This document shows, piece after piece, positions 1 to 8,844 of a stretch of 42,958 bases of DNA. Source of the DNA: Bacteroidota bacterium (GTDB lineage Bacteria > Bacteroidota > Bacteroidia > Bacteroidales > VadinHA17); NCBI GenBank assembly GCA_029564935.1, contig JAKQPD010000206.1, positions 1 through 42,958 on the forward strand, written 5' to 3'. The notes below the pieces were generated by a model that searched no databases, was not told where the DNA came from, and worked only from the letters and a program-made list of their open reading frames with translations. How positions within the stretch are numbered: position 1 is the first letter of the stretch; each line of letters starts with the position of its first letter. The translations under genes and the position numbers were made by a program.

Positions 1-1199
1 TTTGAAAATCCACCCGTTATGTAGATATTCTCTATATCGTCGTCCGCAGGGATTACAAGGTTTATAGCTTCGACGGTGAGTTCGGCAAGTTCGACCATGA
101 GCTGATGATACCCCTCCTCGAATGATTTAAAAACGAAGAAATCAAGTTTTTCCTTAAGATCCCTTGAATATGGTTGCATTTCGAAGAAGAACCTCTGACC
201 TCCACATTTCTTTTTAGATATTTCAATAAGGCGATTATCAGGTCTGACCGATTTGTAAAAGTCCGGCTGTTTTCCGAAGTGTTCGCTTAACATATTAGCC
301 GCAGTCTCATGAATGTGCCCCAGGAACAACCGCGATGATTTTACCGGCTTTTTCGTAATACTCATATAGCAGAGGCAGTCATGATCAAGCTGTTCGGCTG
401 TCAGTATTTCTGTATTGAACGGGTTCATGTTTATGCACCAGGTACCGGTCGAAACGAGCAGGAATTTCCCGGCACTGCTTGAAAAATACGGAGCAAGTGA
501 GGAAGAGCTGTCGTGGATACCGATTCCTGCCTTTATCTTTTTCCCGCCGGATTCAATTTCATCAAGTGTTCCGACATCGACCGGTTCGGGTAAAGCCAGT
601 CCTTCATCCTTCACCCATCTGTGATACTTCATTTCATCAAAATCCCAGAGAGCTGTATGACATCCGATAGAAGTATGTTCAGAATAGATCTTTCCGGTTA
701 AGAGATATGACAGGTATTGCGGAAAATGAAGGATATATTTTACCCTGGAGAATATCTCCGGTTTTTCATATTTCAGCCATACTGCCTGCATTCCCGAATT
801 AAGCATACCAAGGGCAGGCGAAGCAGTTCTCCTGCAAAATTCATCCTGCCCTCCGTATTTCTTATATATCTTTTCCGGTATCCGGTCATCGACAGGTTTG
901 AGGTAATTATAAACCGGAGTGAGCCTTTTGCCTTCTGCGTCGAGATAAACAAGCGTTGCCCCGTAAGTTGCAAAGTTGACTGCAGTAAGATCATATTTAT
1001 CTGAACGGATAAGCTTAGTGATGGATTCCCTGATCCAGCTTTCGATATGCTCAATATCGTCGCATGGAAATCCGTCATCATCGGTTACTTCTGCAAATTT
1101 CTCCTCAATCTCCGAAAGAGGTTTGAGGTTGTAATTAAACAAAATCACCTTCTTGTTGGTCTTACCCACATCAAATACTGCAATAACTTTTTCTTTCAT
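1..1199 (-). CDS. rhaB: FGGY-family carbohydrate kinase, probable L-rhamnulokinase (3' end cut by window edge)
   Basis: The reading frame is open from an ATG at 1199 down to the left edge (399 codons), so the C-terminus is missing. The N-terminus MKEKVIAVFDVGKTNKKVIL carries the phosphate-binding DxGKTN motif of the FGGY/actin-like ATPase fold. The last visible residues, IYITGGFSK, are the adenosine-site glycine motif of the second FGGY domain. Family members phosphorylate sugars in the cytoplasm using ATP. The rhamnulokinase role is inferred from the neighbours: it lies downstream of rhamnose isomerase on the same strand, 88 bases away, within a block that also has mutarotase and rhamnose transporter. 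FGGY kinases are hard to assign to one sugar by sequence, so a different ketose kinase remains possible. The aldolase that would follow in the pathway is not visible and may lie beyond the left edge. Confidence 0.8.
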   Translation of the reverse strand, partial: MKEKVIAVFDVGKTNKKVILFNYNLKPLSEIEEKFAEVTDDDGFPCDDIEHIESWIRESITKLIRSDKYDLTAVNFATYGATLVYLDAEGKRLTPVYNYLKPVDDRIPEKIYKKYGGQDEFCRRTASPALGMLNSGMQAVWLKYEKPEIFSRVKYILHFPQYLSYLLTGKIYSEHTSIGCHTALWDFDEMKYHRWVKDEGLALPEPVDVGTLDEIESGGKKIKAGIGIHDSSSSLAPYFSSSAGKFLLVSTGTWCINMNPFNTEILTAEQLDHDCLCYMSITKKPVKSSRLFLGHIHETAANMLSEHFGKQPDFYKSVRPDNRLIEISKKKCGGQRFFFEMQPYSRDLKEKLDFFVFKSFEEGYHQLMVELAELTVEAINLVIPADDDIENIYITGGFS

Positions 1200-1287
1200 G
1201 ACAATGATAATTCTACATACTAAATTGCATAGATCGTAATAATATCACTTTGGATACCTCTGTGCAAACCTTTGTGTCCCTTTGTGC

Positions 1288-2553
1288 TTACCTTTTTATG
1301 AGAACATCTTTTTCGTATTTGACAACTTCATCTATGTAGTCTGATCCTACAGGGACTTTATTTTTCATGCAGAAATAATCCCAGACAGCTCCGAAGGGTA
1401 AGGATTTCATAAGTTCCAGCATAGCAAGTCTTTCGAAGGTTCTGCCTCCTTCTTCCAACTTCACAAGAGTCTTATGAGGTTCCAGCAATGCGAACAGAAA
1501 TGCCTGCTGAACAGCTCTTGCCCCAATCACATAAGCTCCGATACGATTCAGACTTGCATCAAAATAATCAAGGCCGATATTAACCCTGTTGAGAGCTTTG
1601 GCACGGACAATCTCCTGGGCAATAAGTACAATTTCATCATTGAATGTAGCAACATGATCGCTATCCCATCTGACACCCCTTGTCAGGTGAAGGAGAAGTT
1701 CATCGGCAAAGAGCAGGATAGATGATATTTTATCCCCTACCTGTTCTGTAGGATGAAAATGTCCATTGTCGAGGGTGATCATTGTATTGTTCTTAATTGC
1801 ATATCCAAGATAAAAATCATGGGAACCTACGACCATCGATTCTGATCCAATGCCGAACAGTTTGCTTTCAACTGAATCCTTCAGATACTTCTTTGGATAT
1901 TTGACAGCAAATATTTCATCGAGGGATTTCTTAAGCACCTTACGGATTCCGAACCTGTCGACCGGAGTGTCTTTTGATCCGTCGGGTATCCAGAGGTTGT
2001 GAACTGTGGGAGTACCAAGCTGTTTTCCCATCTCAGCTCCTATTGCACGGCATCTTTTAACATGTTCAACCCAGAATTTTCTTATTTTCTCATTTTTGCT
2101 TGAAAGAGTATAGCCGTCATCTGACAAGGGATGTGAGAAGCATGTACAATTGAAATCGATACCTATATTTCTCTTTTTCGCCCAGTCAATCCATCCCTGA
2201 TAATGTTTGATCTCAATTTTATCGCGGTCAACAAATTTGCCACCGAACTCCCCATAGCTTGCATGCAGGTTTAACCTCTGCCTGCCGGGAAGAAGAGACA
2301 TGACCTTATCGAGATCAGCTCTCATCTGAATTATTGTCTGCGCCTTACCGGGATAATTCCCGGTTGCCTGGATGCCCCCCCCTCCCAGTTCTGCGCCTTC
2401 TTTTTCAAATCCGCCAACATCATCTGTCTGCCAGCAATGAAGACTTATCACTATTTCCGCAAGATCGGCAAGTACCTGATCCGTATCAACTCCGAGCCCT
2501 GCATACTGATCTTTTGCCAGTTTGTATGCTTTTTCAATTGCTTCTTTTTTCAT
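1288..2553 (-). CDS. rhaA: L-rhamnose isomerase
   Basis: This cytoplasmic metal-dependent TIM-barrel enzyme converts L-rhamnose to L-rhamnulose. The 421-residue length matches the E. coli enzyme (about 419), and similarity runs end to end: SLHCWQTDDVGGFE near residue 40, GGIQATGNYPGKA near 60, LNLHASYGEF, the cysteine-histidine stretch CTCFSHPLSDDGYTLS, IWIPDGSKD, SKLFGIGSESMVVGSHDFYLGYA, DNGHFHPTE and RWDSDHV. The last two hold the His and Asp residues that bind the catalytic Mn2+ in the E. coli family. The ATG start at 2553 fits the usual family N-terminus. It lies between the mutarotase and kinase genes, on the same strand. The 200-base gap to the mutarotase holds an intergenic repeat. Confidence 0.96.
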   Translation of the reverse strand: MKKEAIEKAYKLAKDQYAGLGVDTDQVLADLAEIVISLHCWQTDDVGGFEKEGAELGGGGIQATGNYPGKAQTIIQMRADLDKVMSLLPGRQRLNLHASYGEFGGKFVDRDKIEIKHYQGWIDWAKKRNIGIDFNCTCFSHPLSDDGYTLSSKNEKIRKFWVEHVKRCRAIGAEMGKQLGTPTVHNLWIPDGSKDTPVDRFGIRKVLKKSLDEIFAVKYPKKYLKDSVESKLFGIGSESMVVGSHDFYLGYAIKNNTMITLDNGHFHPTEQVGDKISSILLFADELLLHLTRGVRWDSDHVATFNDEIVLIAQEIVRAKALNRVNIGLDYFDASLNRIGAYVIGARAVQQAFLFALLEPHKTLVKLEEGGRTFERLAMLELMKSLPFGAVWDYFCMKNKVPVGSDYIDEVVKYEKDVLIKR

Positions 2554-2606
2554 CCTTTAATGTTTTAATTATTTTTTTAACATAATATTCCAAATTTGTA
2601 CCAAGC

Positions 2607-2745
2607 TTTTCCTTTGTGTCCTTCGTGTGTACTTAGTGCTATTTGTGGTTAAACGCAAAATTGTTATTTAACCGCAAAGCCTGCCTGGCTGACGCCAGTC
2701 AGACAGGGACGCAAAGGGAGGCGCAAAGCACACAAAGAATCAGGA
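2607..2745. repeat. Intergenic repeat of CACAAAGG/CGCAAAGG units containing a 28-bp palindrome
   Basis: The left part, read on the minus strand, gives AACCACAAATAG...GGACACAAAGG. The right part, on the plus strand, gives AACCGCAAAG...GACGCAAAGGG...CGCAAAGCACACAAAG. The two halves are therefore degenerate inverted copies of one A-rich unit. A 28-base imperfect palindrome at 2680-2707 (14-base arms beginning CCTGCCTG and ending CAGACAGG, three mismatches) splits the AACCGCAAAG / GACGCAAAGG unit on the right. A shorter relative of the unit, TTTGTGTCCCTTTGTGCTTA, lies at about 1269-1290 after the isomerase gene. Confidence 0.7.
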
Positions 2746-2754
2746 GCAAAAATT

Positions 2755-3072
2755 TTATTCCATATAAAAGACCTCTTCTAACGGGATACTTATTGGTGAA
2801 TTATCGGGATTAGTTTCCATTACATCAGCCATATATTTCCACCACTTCCGGACAATTTCAGTAGTGCCAAGATCCTGTGATGAGCTTTCACCGGATTGTT
2901 CCTGGTATGCAAAAAGTGTATTTGTTTCCTCGTCAAGCCATATTGAGTAATTCCCGATACCCTGCTCCTTCAGAAGCCTTACAAGTTCAGGCCATATTTC
3001 AGCATGTCTTTTACGGTATTCCTCTTTAAAGCCAGGAAACAGCTTCATTTTAAAACCGAATCTCTTTGTCAT
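2755..3072 (-). CDS. rhaM: L-rhamnose mutarotase
   Basis: This is a 105-residue dimeric alpha/beta-barrel epimerase that interconverts the alpha and beta anomers of L-rhamnose, supplying the form used by the isomerase. The match to E. coli RhaM is strong: the RKRHAEIWPEL motif holds the catalytic histidine (H23 here), and NYSIWLDEETNTLFAY, RKWWKYMADVMETNPDNSPIS and the terminal LEEVFYME follow in the family order. The full family length (about 104) is present. It starts 11 bases after the RhaT gene on the same strand, so the two are probably cotranscribed. Confidence 0.95.
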   Translation of the reverse strand: MTKRFGFKMKLFPGFKEEYRKRHAEIWPELVRLLKEQGIGNYSIWLDEETNTLFAYQEQSGESSSQDLGTTEIVRKWWKYMADVMETNPDNSPISIPLEEVFYME

Positions 3073-3083
3073 TTTTTGTAAAT

Positions 3084-4112
3084 TTATCCGAGTTTAACAA
3101 TAAAGGCAGAAAGGATCAGGACTATTATTCCCGTGACAAGTACAATAATTGTCTTTGTTGATACACCTTTCCATTCGCTGAGAATTATTCCCCAGATATT
3201 GCTTATTGCTATATTGAGGGCCATTAAGATGCTCCATCCGAATATTGCCATTCCTGCAGGAAGTCTGCTTGATCCCATTCCGAAGAAATGGAACTGGAGG
3301 AACCATAATAAACCTGCAAGAAAAGTAAAGAACAAATTGTTTGCCAGCACATTACCAGTGACAGTGTAATAATCTTTGTACGTTTTGTTCTTAATATTAA
3401 GGAACACGCAATAGACAAGGTTAGTAATAAATCCGCCCAGAAGAATGAATATCAACGAGGGGTTTTTCTGGTAGAGAGGATTGGTCCCATGTGCAAGTGC
3501 TATATTTTCAATTGGCTTGCCTGCTTCATACCCGAAATTAAAGCAGGCACTCATTATTCCTGCAAATATGGCGATGAGGATACCCTTTTTCAAAGCAAAT
3601 TCCTTAACAGCAGCTTTCTTTTCTTCTTCCGACATTTCCCGGCTTTTAAGAGAACCTGCATACCCTATAATAATTATACCTGCAACGGTTATTGCCACAC
3701 CTATCAGAGTAAGAATGCCACCTCTTGTGGCAAATAAATTGTCACCGGCAATTATCGGGGGCAGTAATGTTCCGAAAGCTGCACAGAGCCCCAATGCTAT
3801 GCTTTGTCCCAGAGCCACGCCAAGGTACCTCAGGGCCAGTCCGAATGTAAGTCCGCCAAATCCCCAGAGCAAACCGAAGAAAGCTGCCATAAGCTTTGCA
3901 GATGCGGGAGATTCTCTTATTATGGTCATCAGTTCACCCTTTGGAATAAAGATCAGGGCGAAGATCCAGGGGATTATGATCCATGCAAAGAATCCCTGGC
4001 TGATCCAGTACGATTCCCATGCCCATGATTTTACTTTTTTGAAAGGAACGTAGAAACTTGCAGCACCGATACTGCCAAGTGCAATAAGCAATATACCTGA
4101 TATAGGGTCCAT
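3084..4112 (-). CDS. rhaT: L-rhamnose-proton symporter RhaT
   Basis: This inner-membrane transporter imports L-rhamnose with protons. The 342-residue protein has about ten hydrophobic helices, in line with E. coli RhaT (344 residues). Recognisable family segments are the N-terminal ALGSIGAASFYVPFKKVKSWAWE, the SQGFFAWIIIPW helix, FGLLWGFGGLTFGLALRYLG, LGQSIALGLCAAFGTLLPPI, the central charged loop with REMSEEEKKAA, and FHFFGMGSSRLPAGMAIFGWSILMALNIAISNIWGI. It is the first gene of the minus-strand rhamnose set and faces the rhamnosidase gene across a 125-base divergent intergenic region, so extracellular release and uptake of rhamnose could be controlled together. Confidence 0.94.
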   Translation of the reverse strand: MDPISGILLIALGSIGAASFYVPFKKVKSWAWESYWISQGFFAWIIIPWIFALIFIPKGELMTIIRESPASAKLMAAFFGLLWGFGGLTFGLALRYLGVALGQSIALGLCAAFGTLLPPIIAGDNLFATRGGILTLIGVAITVAGIIIIGYAGSLKSREMSEEEKKAAVKEFALKKGILIAIFAGIMSACFNFGYEAGKPIENIALAHGTNPLYQKNPSLIFILLGGFITNLVYCVFLNIKNKTYKDYYTVTGNVLANNLFFTFLAGLLWFLQFHFFGMGSSRLPAGMAIFGWSILMALNIAISNIWGIILSEWKGVSTKTIIVLVTGIIVLILSAFIVKLG

Positions 4113-4237
4113 TTTTATAACATTTATTTTTATTGATCCGCAATTTAAAAACTTTCGCTCAGGAAAATAATAATTAATCTGTTTTTTTATTCATTCATTT
4201 TTTATAACCTTGAATTTTATTATCAAATCAATTTATC
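4113..4237. promoter_or_regulatory. Divergent rhaT / rhamnosidase promoter region
   Basis: This 125-base AT-rich spacer separates the start codons of rhaT (minus) and the GH78 gene (plus), so it must carry both promoters. TAACCTTG at 4205-4212 matches the Bacteroidota -7 consensus TAnnTTTG at all but one base and lies 25 bases before the GH78 start. I see no convincing -33 TTTG at the right spacing and no clear operator palindrome. Confidence 0.4.
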
Positions 4238-6973
4238 ATGAAGCAGCTAAAAATATCCATTCTTCTTTTCATCATCTCAGGATCACTAATTGCACAAAGC
4301 CTTACTGTCAGTGATCTTACCTGTGAGTTCAGGATCAATCCCGTCGGAATTGATGTTCCGCAACCCCGCCTTTCCTGGAAGATTTCCGGGACAGGAAATA
4401 ATATCATGCAGACTGCATATATGGTAAGGGTGTCTGCCGACCCTAAATTCTCATCTTCAAAGATCGTATGGGAGTCAGGAAAAGTTCTCTCGGATGAATC
4501 TCATCTGGTTCCGTATAAAGGTTCTGGTCTCAGGTCGGGTCAGCGATATTTCTGGCAGGTCAGGATATGGGATAATAAGGGCAGGTCTACTAAGTGGAGT
4601 CCTGCTGCATACTGGGAAATGGGCTTGCTTTCTCCGTCGGACTGGAAGGCTAAATGGATAGAACTGGAGGATGATACCAACCGGTATTCACCATCACCAC
4701 ATTTTCGCAAGGAGTTCACAATAACAAAACCTGTAACAAAAGCTACTGTTTATGTTACTTCACACGGTTTGTACGATCTGAACCTGAACGGAAAGAGAGT
4801 CGGTGATGAAGTGATGACTCCGGGCTGGACATCCTACGGCAAAAGGCTTCAATACCAGGTATACGATGTCACCGGGCAGGTTGCAAAGGGGAAAAATGCA
4901 ATTGGCGCTTTCCTGGGCGACGGTTGGTACAGGGGTACACTTGCCTGGGGCAATAACTGGGCAGTTTATGGTAAAAGACTCGGACTTCTGCTACAGCTGA
5001 AAGTGGTTCATTCAGATGGAAGCGAGACTCTGATAGTTACAGACGAAAGCTGGAAAGGACACAATGATCCTGCCATCAGGATGAATGACCTTTATAACGG
5101 ATACACTTATGATGCGACAAAAAGACTTACCGGATGGAGCCAGCCGGATTATGACGACAGCAAATGGAAGAAGGTCATCATAGGAAACTACAGGAATAAT
5201 CTTGTTGCTTCTGAAGGATCACCTATCAGGAAAATTGAGGAGATCAAACCACTGAAAGTCTTCCGCTCCCCTAAAGGAAGTCTGCTTGTTGATATGGGTC
5301 AGAACATGGTGGGATGGATAAGATTGAAAGCGACCGGGCCAAAAGGTACTGTCATTACAGTCAGGCATGCCGAGGTGCTTGATAAATATGGTGAATTTTA
5401 CACCGAGAACCTGAGGGCCGCGAAAGTTCAGCTTACATTGACACTTGCCGGGACCGGCAGCGAAGAAGTATTTGAGCCCCGGTTTACATTTATGGGATTC
5501 AGGTTCCTTGAAATAACAGGTTTCCCGGGCACCCTGACCACAGATAACATTACAGGTGTGGTTGTTCATTCCGATATGCAGAAATCAGGTACATATGAAA
5601 GTTCAAATCCATTGCTGAATCAGCTTCAGCATAATATAGTCTGGGGTCAGAAAGGTAATTTCCTTGATGTACCTACAGACTGTCCGCAAAGAGATGAACG
5701 TCTCGGCTGGACAGGTGATGCACAGGCATTCTGCAGAACAGCGGCGTTTAATTATAATGTAGCTCCGTTCTTCACAAAATGGCTTAAAGATGTTGCTCTT
5801 GACCAGAAACCGGGAGGCGAAGTGCCGGATGTTGTTCCGGATGTATTGAACCGGCAGAATGCCACTACCGCACAACCATCAGCAGGATGGGGAGATGTGT
5901 CAGTAATAGCTCCATGGACAATGTATCTTGTTTATGGAGATAAGAAATTGCTTGAAACACAATATCCCAGCATGAAGAAATGGGTTGAGTATATCAGGAA
6001 AAAAGCAGGAGATTCCTATCAGTGGAAAGGTGGAAGCAAATATGGCGACTGGCTGTTTTATCATCCGCCTGTAAACAGTCACACTGCCGCTGATGGTTAT
6101 ACCGAACCCGATTTTATTGCAACGGCATATTTTGCATATTCAGCAAGTCTGCTTGCCCAGACAGCAAAAGAACTGGGGAAAACCGAAGATGAAAAGATTT
6201 ATAATGACCTTTTCAATAAAATAAAGGAAGTGTTTATCAGGGAATATGTCACACCGGCAGGAAGAGTCGGAACATGCTCACAAACATCATATATACTTGC
6301 GCTGAAATTCAACCTACTTCCTGATGAACTCAGGAAAAAAGCAGCAATGTTCCTTGTTAATGATATCAGAGGAAGGGGAAACCATTTATCCACAGGATTC
6401 CTTGGTACCATATATATATGTCATGAACTCACCCGTAACGGATATACAGATGTCGCGTATGATCTTCTGCTTCAGGAATCATATCCTTCATGGCTGTATC
6501 CTGTAAAGATGGGTGCAACTACAATATGGGAAAGATGGGATGGCCAGAAGCCTGACAGCACATTCCAGGATGCAGGGATGAACTCGTTCAATCATTATGC
6601 CTACGGGGCAATAGGTGACTGGATGTACAGGGTATCAGCAGGCCTCGAAACGAAATCACCGGGTTATCGTCACCTGTTGATCCAGCCTCATCCGACTGAA
6701 AAACTTGAATTCTCAAAAGCAACGTATGAGAGTCCGTACGGAACTGTTGCTTCAGGCTGGGAAAGAAAGGACGGAAATATCCTTGTCAGAATCAGGATCC
6801 CTGTCAATTCAAAAGCCACAATTGTGCTGCCTGTGGACGATCCGGCAAGGATAACAGAAGCCGGAAAGCCGGTTGACGGAAATATTAATTTTGGAGGAAT
6901 CAGAAAGGAAGAGGGAAAAACATATATTGAAACCGGATCAGGTGAATACACTTTTGAATTCTCTGAGAAATAA
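4238..6973 (+). CDS. Secreted alpha-L-rhamnosidase, glycoside hydrolase family 78
   Basis: This enzyme releases terminal alpha-L-rhamnose from plant or microbial glycans by an inverting mechanism. The 911-residue protein has an N-terminal signal peptide (hydrophobic to about residue 19, ending LIAQS), so it is exported. The order of domains is typical of GH78: an Ig/FnIII-like domain from about 24 (LTCEFRINPVGIDVPQPRLSW), a jelly-roll N domain (about 135-300, with ATVYVTSHGLYDLNLNGKRVGDE), a second beta domain (about 330-430, LLVDMGQNMVGWI), the (alpha/alpha)6 catalytic barrel, and a C-terminal beta domain (SPYGTVASGW). The catalytic region is visible as VPTDCPQRDERLGWTGDAQ near residue 480, with a second acidic motif TIWERWDG near 760. 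It diverges from rhaT and probably feeds the rhamnose pathway. Confidence 0.95.
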   Translation: MKQLKISILLFIISGSLIAQSLTVSDLTCEFRINPVGIDVPQPRLSWKISGTGNNIMQTAYMVRVSADPKFSSSKIVWESGKVLSDESHLVPYKGSGLRSGQRYFWQVRIWDNKGRSTKWSPAAYWEMGLLSPSDWKAKWIELEDDTNRYSPSPHFRKEFTITKPVTKATVYVTSHGLYDLNLNGKRVGDEVMTPGWTSYGKRLQYQVYDVTGQVAKGKNAIGAFLGDGWYRGTLAWGNNWAVYGKRLGLLLQLKVVHSDGSETLIVTDESWKGHNDPAIRMNDLYNGYTYDATKRLTGWSQPDYDDSKWKKVIIGNYRNNLVASEGSPIRKIEEIKPLKVFRSPKGSLLVDMGQNMVGWIRLKATGPKGTVITVRHAEVLDKYGEFYTENLRAAKVQLTLTLAGTGSEEVFEPRFTFMGFRFLEITGFPGTLTTDNITGVVVHSDMQKSGTYESSNPLLNQLQHNIVWGQKGNFLDVPTDCPQRDERLGWTGDAQAFCRTAAFNYNVAPFFTKWLKDVALDQKPGGEVPDVVPDVLNRQNATTAQPSAGWGDVSVIAPWTMYLVYGDKKLLETQYPSMKKWVEYIRKKAGDSYQWKGGSKYGDWLFYHPPVNSHTAADGYTEPDFIATAYFAYSASLLAQTAKELGKTEDEKIYNDLFNKIKEVFIREYVTPAGRVGTCSQTSYILALKFNLLPDELRKKAAMFLVNDIRGRGNHLSTGFLGTIYICHELTRNGYTDVAYDLLLQESYPSWLYPVKMGATTIWERWDGQKPDSTFQDAGMNSFNHYAYGAIGDWMYRVSAGLETKSPGYRHLLIQPHPTEKLEFSKATYESPYGTVASGWERKDGNILVRIRIPVNSKATIVLPVDDPARITEAGKPVDGNINFGGIRKEEGKTYIETGSGEYTFEFSEK

Positions 6974-6996
6974 TAATTTGCTTTGCTACTCTCCGG

Positions 6997-7902
6997 ATGG
7001 AAATCATTAATGGTCACCCCGGAGAGTTTGCTGCACTTCTTACGGCTATCTTCTGGACAGTAAGCGCTCTTGCGTTCGAATCTGCCACACTGAAGTTTGG
7101 TTCCGTTGCTGTAAACATTCTTAAGCTGGCTTCAGGATTCATTTTCCTGACCATTCTGACATATCTCAGAAGAGGTCTGTTTCTCCCTTCTGATGCAGGT
7201 GCTCAGAACTGGTTATGGCTTACATTGTCAGGGTTTGCAGGATTTGTTTTCGGTGATCTGTTCCTTTTCAAGTCTTATGCAGTCATCGGATCACGTTTTT
7301 CGATGCTTATAATGACACTGGTACCTCCCATGACAGCTCTTTTCGGATGGATTATGGTGGGAGAACGACTTTCAGCGCTCAACTTACTTGGCATGACAAT
7401 CACTTTTGCAGGGATTGCCATGGCGATACTTACACGTGACGGAAACAGTAACGGCAGGCTGGTTATGAAGCTGGAGCCGGCGGGGATACTATATGCTATA
7501 GGAGGTGCGGCCGGACAGGCACTTGGGTTGGTTTTAAGCAAGATAGGACTTAAGGATTATGATCCGTTTTCAGCCACACAAATCAGAATAATTTCAGGTT
7601 TGGCAGGATTCGCAATCCTGGGAACTTTCATGAAACGATGGAAACACGTAGCAGATGCGGTAACTGACAGAAATGGAATAAAATCAATTCTGTTGGGATC
7701 TTTCTTCGGACCATTTCTCGGTGTATCATTTGCACTTATCTCAGTTAAATTCACAAAAGCAGGCATTGCATCAACAATCATGGCTCTCACTCCGGTCTTC
7801 ATTCTGCTGCCTGCCATAATATTGTATAAACAGAAAGTGACCTTGCCTGAACTTGCCGGGGCTGTCATTAGTGTTTGCGGTGTTACATTATTCTTTATTT
7901 AA
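6997..7902 (+). CDS. EamA/DMT-family membrane transporter
   Basis: This 301-residue inner-membrane protein has about ten helices in two EamA repeats: residues about 8-145 (GEFAALLTAIFWTVSALAFE through LGMTITFAGIAMAIL) and about 160-300 (GILYAIGGAAGQALGLVLSK through ELAGAVISVCGVTLFFI). The second-repeat ending with GVTLFF is typical. Family members export or import small metabolites, and the substrate cannot be predicted. It starts 23 bases after the rhamnosidase stop on the same strand and ends 9 bases before arfB, so cotranscription is possible, but a role in rhamnose use is not supported by the sequence. Confidence 0.85.
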   Translation: MEIINGHPGEFAALLTAIFWTVSALAFESATLKFGSVAVNILKLASGFIFLTILTYLRRGLFLPSDAGAQNWLWLTLSGFAGFVFGDLFLFKSYAVIGSRFSMLIMTLVPPMTALFGWIMVGERLSALNLLGMTITFAGIAMAILTRDGNSNGRLVMKLEPAGILYAIGGAAGQALGLVLSKIGLKDYDPFSATQIRIISGLAGFAILGTFMKRWKHVADAVTDRNGIKSILLGSFFGPFLGVSFALISVKFTKAGIASTIMALTPVFILLPAIILYKQKVTLPELAGAVISVCGVTLFFI

Positions 7903-7911
7903 TTTTGCGGT

Positions 7912-8337
7912 ATGACTGCAGAAGAACTGAGGGAAAGAATACCTCTGAATGAATTGGTTTTTAGCGCTTCCCGTTCAGGGGGGCCGGGAGGTCAGAATGT
8001 AAATAAGGTCAATACGAGAGTCGAACTGAGGTTCGATGTAAGGAACACCTTCCATCTTAATGACACCGAAAAAGAGAAAATTTTTCTCTTGCTGCGGAAA
8101 AGGATCAATTCCGACGGAGTATTGATTATTACATCTCAGTCGGAAAGAACTCAGTTCATGAACAAAAAAAAATCTGAGGAAAAATTCTTCAGTCTGCTTG
8201 CTGCTGCGCTTACAGATAAGCCCGGGCGGAAATTAACACAACCCACTTCCGCTTCAAAAAAAGAGCGTCTTGAAAAAAAGAAGATACGCAGCCATGTCAA
8301 AAGACTCCGCAGAGACGCTGATTTAATGGAAGAATGA
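7912..8337 (+). CDS. arfB: Peptidyl-tRNA hydrolase ArfB (rescue of non-stop ribosomes)
   Basis: This is a codon-independent release factor that frees ribosomes stalled at the end of broken mRNAs. The 141-residue length equals that of E. coli ArfB/YaeJ (140). The catalytic loop SGGPGGQNVNKVNTRVELRFDV has GGQ at residues 26-28, as in the E. coli protein. It has no stop-codon recognition domain, which separates it from RF1/RF2. The C-terminal tail (from about 115: KKERLEKKKIRSHVKRLRRD) is strongly basic, as required for insertion into the empty mRNA channel. It lies 9 bases after the EamA gene on the same strand. Confidence 0.93.
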   Translation: MTAEELRERIPLNELVFSASRSGGPGGQNVNKVNTRVELRFDVRNTFHLNDTEKEKIFLLLRKRINSDGVLIITSQSERTQFMNKKKSEEKFFSLLAAALTDKPGRKLTQPTSASKKERLEKKKIRSHVKRLRRDADLMEE

Positions 8338-8345
8338 TCCTTTCA

Positions 8346-8405
8346 ACGTATTAAAATACGTTTTTTAATACGTATTTTAATACGTATTATAAGACGTATT
8401 ATTTT
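8346..8405. repeat. Five 12-bp tandem repeats, consensus ACGTATTnTAAT
   Basis: Five consecutive 12-base units start at 8346, 8358, 8370, 8382 and 8394: ACGTATTAAAAT, ACGTTTTTTAAT, ACGTATTTTAAT, ACGTATTATAAG and ACGTATTATTTT. AATACGTATT at the unit boundaries is a perfect 10-bp palindrome, so the array is also a series of overlapping inverted repeats. A further AATACGTAT lies near 8510. It begins 9 bases after the arfB stop. It could form a terminator or serve as a multi-site operator. Confidence 0.75.
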
Positions 8406-8844
8406 TGTCTGCAATTTTGCACTGAACCCGCCTTATTCCGAAAATATCTTTGTAATGGCCACAGATTGAGACTTTGGCATTATTATTGCTTATCAACCTT
8501 TTTAAAAAAAATACGTATAAGGGAAATTTAAAAACGATTTTAAACAGAGTAAACAACATAAAATACAGAGGAATGAATATGAGTAACAGCAATTGCAATA
8601 TCGGAGTTCAAAAATTCTCTGATCTCTGTAACATGCTGTATAATAGTAAAATATGCTTAAGTAATTTTTTAAAGAGCATGACTGATGTTAATAAAATATT
8701 TTTGCTGTTAATATTTCTGATGCTCAGTTGATACAATGTATTATCAGATTACATATTTTCGCACCAATTATAAAAAAACAATAGTATTAATTTAAAACCA
8801 AATTATCCTTTAAAAGAAACCGATGAATTTATTCATCACCAGCT
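8406..8844. other. AT-rich intergenic region before the aminomutase gene
   Basis: No convincing gene is visible here. Short open frames of up to 85 codons (for example 8474-8731) have low-complexity Ile/Leu/Asn/Lys composition, no recognisable motif and no homologous feel, and are probably chance frames in AT-rich DNA. The segment presumably carries the promoter of the downstream cassette. I cannot identify a clean TAnnTTTG element at a useful distance from 8845. Confidence 0.5.

Noticed and set aside
3481-4053. 190-codon frame opposite rhaT
   Set aside because: It is an antisense shadow of the RhaT membrane helices, with no independent motif.
8346-8405. CRISPR-like repeat array
   Set aside because: The units are 12 bases with no spacers, and there are no cas genes in the window.
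8474-8731. 85-codon plus-strand frame in the AT-rich gap
   Set aside because: Composition is low-complexity Leu/Asn/Lys/Ile, with no motif or plausible start context; a chance frame in AT-rich DNA.
8406-8844. Lysine riboswitch upstream of the aminomutase
   Set aside because: I could not find the conserved lysine-aptamer motifs in this AT-rich spacer.
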